A stretch of 49,869 nt of DNA, taken from positions 1 to 49,869 of the forward strand of contig JACPSW010000021.1 in the NCBI GenBank assembly GCA_016193045.1, read 5' to 3'. Shown piece by piece: positions 19,566-26,364 of this stretch (position 1 is the stretch's first letter; each line of letters opens with the position of its first letter). Made by a program: the position numbers and the translations under genes. The DNA is from Candidatus Rokuibacteriota bacterium. GTDB lineage: Bacteria > Methylomirabilota > Methylomirabilia > Rokubacteriales > CSP1-6. The notes under the pieces were generated by a model, which saw only the letters and a list, made by a program, of their open reading frames with translations, did not search any database and had not been told where the DNA came from.

Positions 19566-20048
19566 CTAGAGGATGTCCTCTTCGGACAGGAGCACGACCG
19601 CCGCCACCGCGCAGCCGATCCGTTCCACCCGGTGCTCGGTGGCGAACACCTTCCACTCCCGGATGGTCTCCCCTCGGACCCGGAAGGCCTCCTCCAGCAT
19701 CTGGCGGATCGTCCGCTCGGCCTCGGGCCGCGAGGCCCCGTCGTGGTACTCCATGATCACCCCAGGCCGGGTCCGGTCCTCGGGCAGAGCGTAGCCGACC
19801 GCGGCCGAGATCACCTGGCCGGGGACGTCCCCCGTCACCTCGGCATAGGCGGTGGGGATGAGGGCGCCCGGCTTGATCCTGGGGAGGTCCACGATGTCCA
19901 CGTCGGGGGGGACGATGCTGGAGACCTTGATGAGGTTGATGTTGCCGATGCCCGCCGCCAGGAGCGCGTTGTCGAACGCGTTGAGGGGTGTGAGGCCTTC
20001 CGCGTGCCCGGCGGTCGCCGCCACCTTCGTCACCTTTTTCCAGAGCAT
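19566..20048 (-). CDS. pdaD: Pyruvoyl-dependent arginine decarboxylase
   Basis: PdaD decarboxylates arginine to agmatine. The 160-residue proenzyme cleaves itself to make a pyruvoyl group; the site is in IKVSSIVPPD, where cleavage between S43 and S44 would produce beta and alpha chains. N-terminal FDNALLAAGIGNINLIKVSSI and the later TAYAEVTGDVPGQVISAAVG are family signatures. GGAGG stands 5 nt before the ATG. It is the first gene of a pdaD-speB pair transcribed away from speH, with a TTGCAT/TAAGAT promoter. Confidence 0.93.
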   Translation of the reverse strand: MLWKKVTKVAATAGHAEGLTPLNAFDNALLAAGIGNINLIKVSSIVPPDVDIVDLPRIKPGALIPTAYAEVTGDVPGQVISAAVGYALPEDRTRPGVIMEYHDGASRPEAERTIRQMLEEAFRVRGETIREWKVFATEHRVERIGCAVAAVVLLSEEDIL

Positions 20049-20080
20049 CCGGCCCTCCTTCCGGATTTAAATTTTCGCCC

Positions 20081-20108
20081 ATCTTAGCGGCTCGACCCCG
20101 GAATGCAA
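20081..20108 (-). promoter_or_regulatory. pdaD-speB promoter
   Basis: On the minus strand TTGCAT (20108-20103) and TAAGAT (20086-20081) are 16 nt apart. Transcription would begin near 20075, leaving a ~27-nt leader with GGAGG. The -35 region is the left half of an inverted AATGCAAG ... CTTGCATT pair shared with the speH promoter. Confidence 0.7.
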
Positions 20109-20151
20109 GCAAAATTTTGGCCCGGTGGGGCTCCGGAGCCTCATTTTTTTC

Positions 20152-20180
20152 TTGCATTTGAAAAAAAGCGGCCCTACAGT
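20152..20180 (+). promoter_or_regulatory. speH promoter
   Basis: TTGCAT (20152-20157) and TACAGT (20175-20180) are separated by 17 nt. The predicted leader of about 54 nt is A/T-rich for this genome and contains a small GAAAAA/TTTTTC hairpin (about 20196-20209) before AAGGAGG. Confidence 0.7.
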
Positions 20181-20240
20181 GAAAAAAATTCGGCTAGAAA
20201 AAGATTTTTCGGAGGGAGGAGAGAAAGGAGGCTGATAGGA

Positions 20241-20636
20241 TTGCAAGCTCTGGGACGGCACATGCTTCTCGAGTTGTTTGACTGCGACGCGCAGGTCATC
20301 AACAGCCTGGAGACCGTGAAGGGGGCGCTGGTGGAGGCCGCGAAGCGCGCTCAGGCCACCATCGTCGACGTCGTCTTTCACGAGTTCAACCCGTTCGGTA
20401 TCAGCGGGGTCGTGGTCATCGCCGAGTCGCACCTGTCCATCCACACCTGGCCCGAGTATCGGTACGCGGCGGTGGACATCTTCTCCTGCGGAGACGTCCT
20501 CAAGCCGGAGGTGGCGGCCAACTACCTGGTCGAGCAGTTCCAGGCCGAGCGGGCCTCCATCGTCGAGCTCCAGCGCGGGGTTTTCGTGCAGAGCGCCCTG
20601 GCGATGCCGCACAAGCCGGTAGGGTTCCCCGGATGA
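20241..20636 (+). CDS. speH: S-adenosylmethionine decarboxylase proenzyme
   Basis: SpeH makes decarboxylated SAM, the aminopropyl donor for polyamines. The prokaryotic class 1B proenzyme cleaves at E62-S63 (IAESHLSIHTW) to form its pyruvoyl group; H68 and C83 (FSCGD) are the other catalytic residues. With the TTG start at 20241 the product is 131 residues and these residues fall at exactly the numbers known for the Thermotoga maritima enzyme. AAGGAGG at 20225-20231 gives a 9-nt spacer and decides this start; in-frame starts further upstream run through the promoter. The stop overlaps the next ATG (ATGA). Confidence 0.94.
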   Translation: MQALGRHMLLELFDCDAQVINSLETVKGALVEAAKRAQATIVDVVFHEFNPFGISGVVVIAESHLSIHTWPEYRYAAVDIFSCGDVLKPEVAANYLVEQFQAERASIVELQRGVFVQSALAMPHKPVGFPG

Positions 20637-21550
20637 TCAATCCCCAGAGCTACAAGTGGTTCTTCGAGACCACCACGGCCGTCGAAGGGCACATGCACGC
20701 CATCGTCCGCACCATTGTCTCCGTCGAGACCAAGTACCAGCAGATGGAGATCCTGGAGCTGGCCGCCTACGGGAAGGCGCTGGTTCTCGACGGGCGGATC
20801 CAGTCCAGCCAGCACGACGAGTTCATCTACCACGAAGCCCTCGTGCACCCCGGCCTTCTCGCTCACCCCCGGCCCGAGCGGGCCATGGTGATCGGCGGCG
20901 GGGAGGGGGCCACCCTCCGGGAGATCCTGCGCCACCCGTCGATCCGGCGCGCCCTCATGGTGGACATCGACCAGGAGGTGGTGGAGCAGTGCAAGCGCCA
21001 CCTCCCCGAGATGCACCAGGGCGCCTTCGACGACCCTCGGACCGAGGTGCTCCACGACGACGCCCGGGCCTTCCTCGAGCAGACCTCCGATCGCTTCGAC
21101 CTGATCGTCGTGGATCTCACCGAGCCCCTGGAGGAGGGGCCGGCCTGCCTCCTGTTCACCAAGGAGTTCTACACTCTGATCCGCGACCGCCTGACGCCCG
21201 TCGGGGTCATGACCATGCAGGCGGGGATGACCAAGGTGGGGGAGCTCGAATTCTTCACCTCCATCTGCCGGACGGTGCGCGAAGTCTTCCCGGTGGTGGC
21301 GCCCTACCAGACCTACATCTCGTGCTTCGCGGTTCCCTGGGGGTTCCTCGTGGCCTCCAAGGGCTCCGACCCCCGGAAGCAGACCGTCCAGGAGGTGGAT
21401 CAGCTGATCGCATCCCGGATCAAGGGCGAGCTGGGCTACTGGGACGGCCAGACCCACGCCCATGCCTTCAGCCTGCCCAAGCATGTCCGCCGGGCGCTGG
21501 AGAAGCAGGACCGGGTCATCACGGACAAGCACCCCCTGATCGTCGCCTGA
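20633..21550 (+). CDS. Aminopropyltransferase (spermidine/thermospermine synthase family)
   Basis: This 305-residue enzyme transfers aminopropyl groups from decarboxylated SAM to a polyamine. Conserved blocks are KYQQMEILELAAYGKALVLDG, QSSQHDEFIYHEALVHPGLL, the nucleotide loop MVIGGGEGATLREILRH (GGGEG at 88-92), VDIDQEVVE and the catalytic DLTEPLEEGPACLLFTKEFY, with D161 kept and Glu at 164 where spermidine synthases usually have Asp. The EEGP-xxx-L-FTKEFY block and overall pattern look more like ACL5-type thermospermine synthases than E. coli SpeE. Product specificity is inference. It is translationally coupled to speH. Confidence 0.88.
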   Translation: MINPQSYKWFFETTTAVEGHMHAIVRTIVSVETKYQQMEILELAAYGKALVLDGRIQSSQHDEFIYHEALVHPGLLAHPRPERAMVIGGGEGATLREILRHPSIRRALMVDIDQEVVEQCKRHLPEMHQGAFDDPRTEVLHDDARAFLEQTSDRFDLIVVDLTEPLEEGPACLLFTKEFYTLIRDRLTPVGVMTMQAGMTKVGELEFFTSICRTVREVFPVVAPYQTYISCFAVPWGFLVASKGSDPRKQTVQEVDQLIASRIKGELGYWDGQTHAHAFSLPKHVRRALEKQDRVITDKHPLIVA

Positions 21551-21582
21551 CCCCGGCCTCACTTCCCTCTCCCCTCACCCTA

Positions 21583-21603
21583 CCTCTCCCCAGTGGGGAG
21601 AGG
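21583..21603. terminator. Inverted repeat after the speHE operon
   Basis: CCTCTCCCC and GGGGAGAGG pair around AGT, a perfect 9-bp stem, 33 nt after the aminopropyltransferase stop and before maf. There is no U-run, so it may be a processing or Rho-assisted stop or a dispersed CTCTCCCC-type repeat. Confidence 0.45.
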
Positions 21604-21650
21604 AGAAGAGGCGAGGGGCATTCCAGCAGGGCAGGGTGAGGAGGCCTCAG

Positions 21651-22274
21651 TTGAGTTCTCCTTCGAAACATCTCATTCTTGCCTCCGCCTCTCCCCGCCG
21701 GGCCGACCTCCTGCGCCAGCTCGGCTTGGCCTTCGAGGTGATCCCCAGCGAGATCCCCGAGGTCCTGCCACCGGGCCCCGTCAAGGAGGCCGTGACGGCG
21801 CTGGCGCTCGCCAAGGCCCGCGCCGTCGCCCGGCTGGCCGGCCCCGCCGTCGTCCTCGGGGCCGACACCGCCGTGGTCCTGGCCGGAGAGGCCTTCGGCA
21901 AGCCCGAGAGCCCGGAGGATGCCCGCCGGATGCTCCGCGCCTTGCGGGGGCGGGAGCACGAGGTGATCACGGGGGTGGCCCTTGTCGAGGTGCCGGCGGG
22001 GCGGGAAGAGACGGCGGCGGTGGTGAGCCGGGTCCTCATGCGGGAGTATAGCGAGGCCGAGATCGACGCCTACGTCGCCTCGCGCGAGCCCTTCGACAAG
22101 GCCGGCGCCTATGCCGTCCAGGCCGCCGGCGGCGCCCTCGTGGCGAGGGTGGACGGCTGCTACACCAACGTCGTCGGCCTTCCCCTCACCACCACCCGCC
22201 GCCTCCTCGTGGGGTCAGGCATGCGTATTTGCGTTGGGGGGACAAGACCACCAGCCAGAGATGAGCAGGTATAG
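21651..22274 (+). CDS. maf: Maf family nucleotide pyrophosphatase, C-terminus rewritten by a repeat
   Basis: Maf proteins hydrolyse non-canonical or ordinary nucleoside triphosphates to monophosphates. Motifs seen are LILASASPRRADLLRQLG at the start, VLGADTAVVL, GKPESPEDARRML and GAYAVQAAGGALVARVDGCYTNVVGLPL. The TTG at 21651 was chosen because AGGAGG at 21639-21644 lies 6 nt before it. The frame beyond RRLLVG enters the palindromic element at 22211 and reads SGMRICVGGTRPPARDEQV to a stop in the loop of that element. The native end, usually a short helix after LPL, has been replaced, but all active-site regions are upstream. Confidence 0.88.
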   Translation: MSSPSKHLILASASPRRADLLRQLGLAFEVIPSEIPEVLPPGPVKEAVTALALAKARAVARLAGPAVVLGADTAVVLAGEAFGKPESPEDARRMLRALRGREHEVITGVALVEVPAGREETAAVVSRVLMREYSEAEIDAYVASREPFDKAGAYAVQAAGGALVARVDGCYTNVVGLPLTTTRRLLVGSGMRICVGGTRPPARDEQV

Positions 22275-22303
22275 GCTTAACGCAAATACGCATGCCTGAC
22301 CCC
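22211..22303. repeat. Palindromic REP-like element, copy 2 (25-nt arms, 43-nt loop)
   Basis: The arms 22211-22235 and 22279-22303 are identical to those of the element at 16226-16278 (starting GGGGTCAGGC, ending TTTGCGTT, then reverse complement). The loop is 43 nt. It sits at the convergent junction of maf and the NMT1-like gene, whose stop codon lies one base beyond it, and it supplies the last ~20 codons of maf. Confidence 0.85.
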
Positions 22304-22304
22304 A

Positions 22305-23264
22305 TTACTCGATGATCGTTTTGAGGGGATCGAGGAGGAGGAGGTCGGCGGGGCGGCGCGGGACCTTGACGGCCTTGGGAAACGGGGCCCGGATCCGGAT
22401 CTGGGCTACGGAGAGCTGGAGCGTCTCGTAACGGACCCAGCCCCCGGGAAGGTAGATCTCCCGGGCGCCCTCGAGCCGAGCGACGAAGTCCTCCTTGAGT
22501 CCGACGACGCGGCCAGGGAGGTGGGCCAGGAGGTCTTCGGTGGGCGCCGTCTCCACCCGCCGGACCGCTCGGAGCAGCGCCCGGGCGAAGGCGGTCAGAT
22601 CGGACGCCTTGGGCGGTCGGTCGGCCCTGGCGAAGAGGGCGGCGTGGACGGTCGGGCCCCCGAGCCAGCGGGCGGCCTCGTCGCGGCGACGGAAGTCCGC
22701 CAGGATCGCCGCCTTGCCGTCCTCCACCAGGCGGCTCGCCCAGGGGTCGGGGAGGAGCCCCGCGTGGACCTCGCCGGCGTCGAGGGCCGCCACCAGGCCG
22801 CGCTCGCCGAGGCTCAGCAGGGAGAGCTGGGTGGGCTTGATCTGGTGACGGTCCAGGAGCGCGAAGAGGAGGGGATGCTCGGGAGCGCCGGGGCTGGTGA
22901 CAGCCACGCGCTTCCCGGCCAGGTCTTCGATGCGCTTGACCGTGTCGCGGTGGGCGGTGGAAACGAGGAGCGCGACCGGTGGGGCGGCGGTCAGGCCGAA
23001 GACCAGGCGGGGAGGGCGGCCGCCGACGGCGCCGTGGCGCAGGGCGGCCTCGAGGGAGGTTGCCGCCAGGTCGGCCTCCCCCTTGGCCAGGGCCTCCGCG
23101 GCGCCCGGCTCGGCGCGGGTGGTCATCAGGGAGACCTGGAGGCCCTCCTGGGTAAAATAGCCTTCGGCCTCGGCAACCCGGAGGGGCAGATACTCGGGTG
23201 AGGTATACGGGCCGCTCACGGCTACGGAGAGACTCACCTGGAGGAAGACGACGAGCGCAATCAC
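22305..23264 (-). CDS. NMT1/SsuA-like ABC substrate-binding protein
   Basis: This 319-residue exported protein of the nitrate/sulfonate/taurine or thiamine-precursor binding type II fold has a short signal peptide (residues 1-17). The mature part starts GPYTSPEYLPLRVAEAEGYFTQEGLQV, with EALAKGEADLAATSLEAAL, RIEDLAGKRVAV and EVHAGLLPDPWASRL typical of the family. The GTG start follows GGGGAGG. It stands alone without permease or ATPase genes, so the ligand and partners are unknown. Its leader carries double-hairpin element copy B. Confidence 0.82.
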   Translation of the reverse strand: MIALVVFLQVSLSVAVSGPYTSPEYLPLRVAEAEGYFTQEGLQVSLMTTRAEPGAAEALAKGEADLAATSLEAALRHGAVGGRPPRLVFGLTAAPPVALLVSTAHRDTVKRIEDLAGKRVAVTSPGAPEHPLLFALLDRHQIKPTQLSLLSLGERGLVAALDAGEVHAGLLPDPWASRLVEDGKAAILADFRRRDEAARWLGGPTVHAALFARADRPPKASDLTAFARALLRAVRRVETAPTEDLLAHLPGRVVGLKEDFVARLEGAREIYLPGGWVRYETLQLSVAQIRIRAPFPKAVKVPRRPADLLLLDPLKTIIE

Positions 23265-23285
23265 GGATCGGACCTCCCCTCGTTC

Positions 23286-23350
23286 CTCGGAGAGGGGCTC
23301 CGCCCCCCTTCCGAATCCTCCCCCCGGGATTGCGCGGGCGAAGCCCGCGC
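23286..23350 (-). repeat. Double-hairpin dispersed element, copy B
   Basis: On the minus strand this reads stem GCGCGGGC/GCCCGCGC with loop TTC (23350-23332), a linker with GGGGGGAGGATTCGGAA, and a second GGGGGGC/GCCCCTC stem ending CTCCGAG. It matches copy A at 5292-5358 nearly base for base, including compensatory changes in stem 1. Like copy A it lies just upstream of a start codon on its own strand. Confidence 0.75.
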
Positions 23351-23361
23351 GCGACCGGCGA

Positions 23362-24021
23362 GTGCGACGCCGCCTTCTGTGCCTCTACGAGGCGCTGCTA
23401 ACGCGCTTCGGGGCTCAGCACTGGTGGCCGGCCAGGACCCGCTTCGAGGTCGTGGTCGGCGCGATCCTCACCCAGAACACAGCCTGGGGCAACGTGGAGC
23501 GCGCCCTGGCAGCCCTCCGGGCCCACCGGCTTCTGAGTCCGGCGCGGCTGGCAGCCCTGCCCGCCGGGCGTCTGGCCCCGCTGATTCGCTCCTCCGGATA
23601 CTTCAGGGTGAAGGCCCGACGGCTGAAGACCTTCTTGGCCCACCTCAACGGTCGTTATCAGGGCAGCCTCGATCGCATGAGCCGCGTGCCCCTGGACGAT
23701 CTCAGGCGCGAGCTGCTCGCCGTCCCCGGCGTCGGCCCCGAGACCGCCGACAGCATCCTCCTCTACGCGCTCGGCCGGCCGGTCTTCGTCGTGGATGCCT
23801 ACACGCGGCGCGTCCTCTCCCGCCACCGCCTCCTCCCCCGGGGCGCGGGCTACGAGGAGGTGCGCGCCTTCTTCGAGCGTCACCTGCCGGGCGATCCCCG
23901 TCTCTTCAACGAGTACCACGCGCTCCTGGTGGCCGTCGGCAAAGAGCACTGCCGGAACCTCCCGCACTGTGAGGGGTGCCCCCTCCGATTCGACCTCAGG
24001 GGGAGGCCGCCTCGACGATGA
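23362..24021 (+). CDS. HhH-GPD family DNA repair protein (endonuclease III-related)
   Basis: This 219-residue protein is related to endonuclease III, in the COG2231-like branch. It has FEVVVGAILTQNTAWGNVERAL, the helix-hairpin-helix LLAVPGVGPETADSILLYA (about 118-135) and the catalytic Asp145 (VVDAYTRR). Residue 127 is Glu where bifunctional Nth has the catalytic Lys, so it is expected to be a glycosylase without beta-lyase activity. The C-terminal cluster motif has C197, C203 and C206 (HCRNLPHCEGCPL), but no fourth Cys follows. The GTG start at 23362 is the first suitable codon. It overlaps convergent murG by 26 nt. Confidence 0.83.
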   Translation: MRRRLLCLYEALLTRFGAQHWWPARTRFEVVVGAILTQNTAWGNVERALAALRAHRLLSPARLAALPAGRLAPLIRSSGYFRVKARRLKTFLAHLNGRYQGSLDRMSRVPLDDLRRELLAVPGVGPETADSILLYALGRPVFVVDAYTRRVLSRHRLLPRGAGYEEVRAFFERHLPGDPRLFNEYHALLVAVGKEHCRNLPHCEGCPLRFDLRGRPPRR

Positions 24022-25105
24022 GGCGAACGATCCGGTCGGCGGCGTCGGCGACTACGAGACTCCGGGCTCGTTCCCCCATCGCCTTGAGCCGCGGAAGATC
24101 GGCCAGGAGGCCGCGGATGCTCTCCAAGAGGCTCCGGGACGTGAGGGCGACCTGGGGAAAGAGCACGGCCCCGCCGGCGGCCTGGACCAGCCGCGCGTTG
24201 GCGGTCTGCTCGTCGCCGCTGGTCCCCGGCAGCGGAATGTAGAGGGCCGGCAGCCCCAGGTGACAGCACTCGTTCACGGTTCCCGCCCCCGCCCTGCCCA
24301 CGACCAGGCTCGCGACGGCATAGACGTCGCGGAGCTCGGCGCCCACGTAGGGAATCAGGCGGTAGCGCGTCCTGAGGCTGGCGGGCAGGGCTCGCGCCTG
24401 CTCCTCGAGCCAGGGCCGGTCGCCCGTTTCCGGGTTGTCGCCGCACTGGTGGATCACCTGGGAGGTCTCGAGGAGCGGCGCCAATGTCTCACCCACGGCG
24501 CGGTTGATCGGGTGGGAGCCCTGAGCTCCCCCCGTCACGTAGATGACGGGGAGGGCTGCGTCGAGGCCGAGGCGGGCGAGGCCAGCCTCCCGGGATCCGC
24601 CCTGGAGCTCGGGGCGGAGGGGGTTGCCGGTCACGACGACTTTCTCCGGAGGGAACTCGGCTCCCATCTGGGGGAACGTGAGGGCGATCTTCTGCGCCAT
24701 GCGGCCGGCAATGCGGTTGGCGAGGCCTGGGACGGAGGTCTGCTCGTGGACGACCACGGGGATTTTGCGCGACTTGGCGGCGAAGACGGTCGGCAGCGCG
24801 ACGAAGCCGCCGGTGGCGAAGACGAGGTCGGGGGCGAGCCGTCTCAGGAGGCGCCGCGCCTGCACGACGCCCGCCGGCGCGCGGAGGAGGAGGTCGGGGA
24901 AGTTCTGCCAGTCCCAGTAGCGACGGAGCTTTCCCGTCGGGATCGCGTGGTAGGGGAGGCCTGACTCGGGAACGCGGCGGGCCTCGATACCCGCGCGGCT
25001 TCCGATCCAGTGGCACTCGATTCCGCGCTGCCGGAGCGCGGCCGCCACCGCGAGGCCGGCGCTCGTGTGGCCTCCCGTCCCGCCTCCCGCGATCACTACC
25101 TTCAC
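23996..25105 (-). CDS. murG: UDP-GlcNAc--lipid I N-acetylglucosaminyltransferase MurG
   Basis: MurG converts lipid I to lipid II on the inner face of the membrane. The 369-residue GT28 enzyme has MKVVIAGGGTGGHTSAGLAVA (first glycine loop), LVFATGGFVALPTVFAA, PVVVHEQTSVPGLANR, VVVTGNPLRPEL, YVTGGAQGSHPINRAV and the donor-site block RAGAGTVNECCHLGLPALYIPLPG. The HTSAG turn replaces the more common HVYPA. The start is GTG at 25105. murG lies downstream of ddl, outside a classical dcw cluster. Confidence 0.92.
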   Translation of the reverse strand: MKVVIAGGGTGGHTSAGLAVAAALRQRGIECHWIGSRAGIEARRVPESGLPYHAIPTGKLRRYWDWQNFPDLLLRAPAGVVQARRLLRRLAPDLVFATGGFVALPTVFAAKSRKIPVVVHEQTSVPGLANRIAGRMAQKIALTFPQMGAEFPPEKVVVTGNPLRPELQGGSREAGLARLGLDAALPVIYVTGGAQGSHPINRAVGETLAPLLETSQVIHQCGDNPETGDRPWLEEQARALPASLRTRYRLIPYVGAELRDVYAVASLVVGRAGAGTVNECCHLGLPALYIPLPGTSGDEQTANARLVQAAGGAVLFPQVALTSRSLLESIRGLLADLPRLKAMGERARSLVVADAADRIVRLIVEAASP

Positions 25106-25215
25106 GGCCAGCGGGTCCTGTCCCCGGCTCGGCCTCCGTCCGTCCTCGCACCCCGCCCGGTGTAGGGACCCCGCTCCGGGCGGGCGGAGGCCGTCGCCGG
25201 TTCCACCCGCTGGCC
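25106..25215. repeat. Inverted repeat spanning the ddl-murG intergenic region
   Basis: GGCCAGCGGGT at 25106-25116 and its exact reverse complement ACCCGCTGGCC at 25205-25215 bracket the gap between ddl and murG. The left arm and the following TCCTGTCCCCGG resemble a sequence at 17486-17507 upstream of rlmI. Confidence 0.5.
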
Positions 25216-25232
25216 ACGCAGAAGGGATCCGG

Positions 25233-26351
25233 TCATCGGACGTCCCCCCTCGCTTCGAGGGCCAGCTCGATGAGGCGGGCGATGAGGTCCGGATAGGGAA
25301 GGCCCGAGGCCTCCCAGAGCCGCGGGTAGGCGGAGGTGGCCGTGAAGCCGGGGATCGTGTTGATCTCGTTGACCAGGATCCGCTCCCCTTCCAGAAAGAA
25401 GTCCACGCGCGCCATGCCGCGGCAGTCGATGGCGCGAAAGGCCGTCACCGCCAGTTGCTGGAACCGCCGGGTTTGTTCGGGACTGATCGGCGCCGGGACC
25501 TTCAGCGTCGTGTGCCCCTCGCCGTACTTGGCCTCGTAGTCGTACCACTCCTTGTCATAGAGGATCTCGCCGGGCAGTGAGGCCTGGGGATCCTCGTTTC
25601 CGAGGACGCTCACCTCGATCTCGCGACCCTGGGCGGCGCGCTCCACGAGGAGCTTCCGGCCGTGGCGCGCAGCCTCCGCCATCGCCGGCGGCAGGGCGTC
25701 GGGGGCCTTGACCTTGCTGATCCCGACGCTGGAGCCGAGGTTCGAGGGCTTCACGAAGCAGGGGTATCCGATCCGCTCCGCCACCTGGGCCGCAACCGCC
25801 CTGGGCTCCCGCTCCCAGTCGTGGGCCAGGACGACCAGGTGCTCGACCACTGGCAGCCCGGCCGCCCCGAAGAGCGCCTTCATGACGGCCTTGTCCATTC
25901 CCGCGGCCGAGGCCAGGACTCCGGCGCCGACGTACGGGATGCCGGCCAGTTCCAGGAGCCCCTGAACGGTCCCGTCCTCGCCGTACGGCCCGTGGAGCAT
26001 GATCATGACCACGTCCAGCTCCCGCCGGAGTCCCGCGGGGAAACTCTCGGAGGGCTCCGCGCGGACGAGTCCCGCCACCCCGGCGTCCGCCTTCTCCGCG
26101 CGAGCCACCAGTTCCTGCTTCACCGAGCCGGTGACGTCGCCGGGCGCCAGGGCGCCCTTCACGGTCTCGGCCAGGGCTTTGAGCGGATCCCCCCCCACGA
26201 GCCAGCGGCCGTCCTTGGCGATGCCGATGGGAATGGGCTCGAAACGGCTCCGGTCGATCGCCCGGAGGACGGAGGCGGCCGAGGCGAGCGAGACCTCGTG
26301 CTCGCCCGAGCGTCCGCCGAAGATCACCCCCACACGCACCCTACGCCCCAT
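25233..26351 (-). CDS. ddl: D-alanine--D-alanine ligase
   Basis: Ddl joins two D-alanines for peptidoglycan. The 372-residue ATP-grasp enzyme has VGVIFGGRSGEHEVSLASA, MLHGPYGEDGTVQGLLELAGIPYVG, the lysine/glycine loop CFVKPSNLGSSVGISKV, EWYDYEAKY with the Tyr that marks D-Ala-D-Ala rather than D-Ala-D-Lac ligases, and ARVDFFLEGERILVNEINTIPGF. The ATG at 26351 has no visible Shine-Dalgarno sequence. Together with murG it is a peptidoglycan precursor pair. Confidence 0.95.
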   Translation of the reverse strand: MGRRVRVGVIFGGRSGEHEVSLASAASVLRAIDRSRFEPIPIGIAKDGRWLVGGDPLKALAETVKGALAPGDVTGSVKQELVARAEKADAGVAGLVRAEPSESFPAGLRRELDVVMIMLHGPYGEDGTVQGLLELAGIPYVGAGVLASAAGMDKAVMKALFGAAGLPVVEHLVVLAHDWEREPRAVAAQVAERIGYPCFVKPSNLGSSVGISKVKAPDALPPAMAEAARHGRKLLVERAAQGREIEVSVLGNEDPQASLPGEILYDKEWYDYEAKYGEGHTTLKVPAPISPEQTRRFQQLAVTAFRAIDCRGMARVDFFLEGERILVNEINTIPGFTATSAYPRLWEASGLPYPDLIARLIELALEARGDVR

Positions 26352-26364
26352 ATGTATCTGTGTA

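Noticed and set aside
20103-20240. Longer SpeH starting at 20103
   Set aside because: It would include the promoter and leader; the TTG at 20241 has AAGGAGG and puts Ser63, His68 and Cys83 at the expected numbers.
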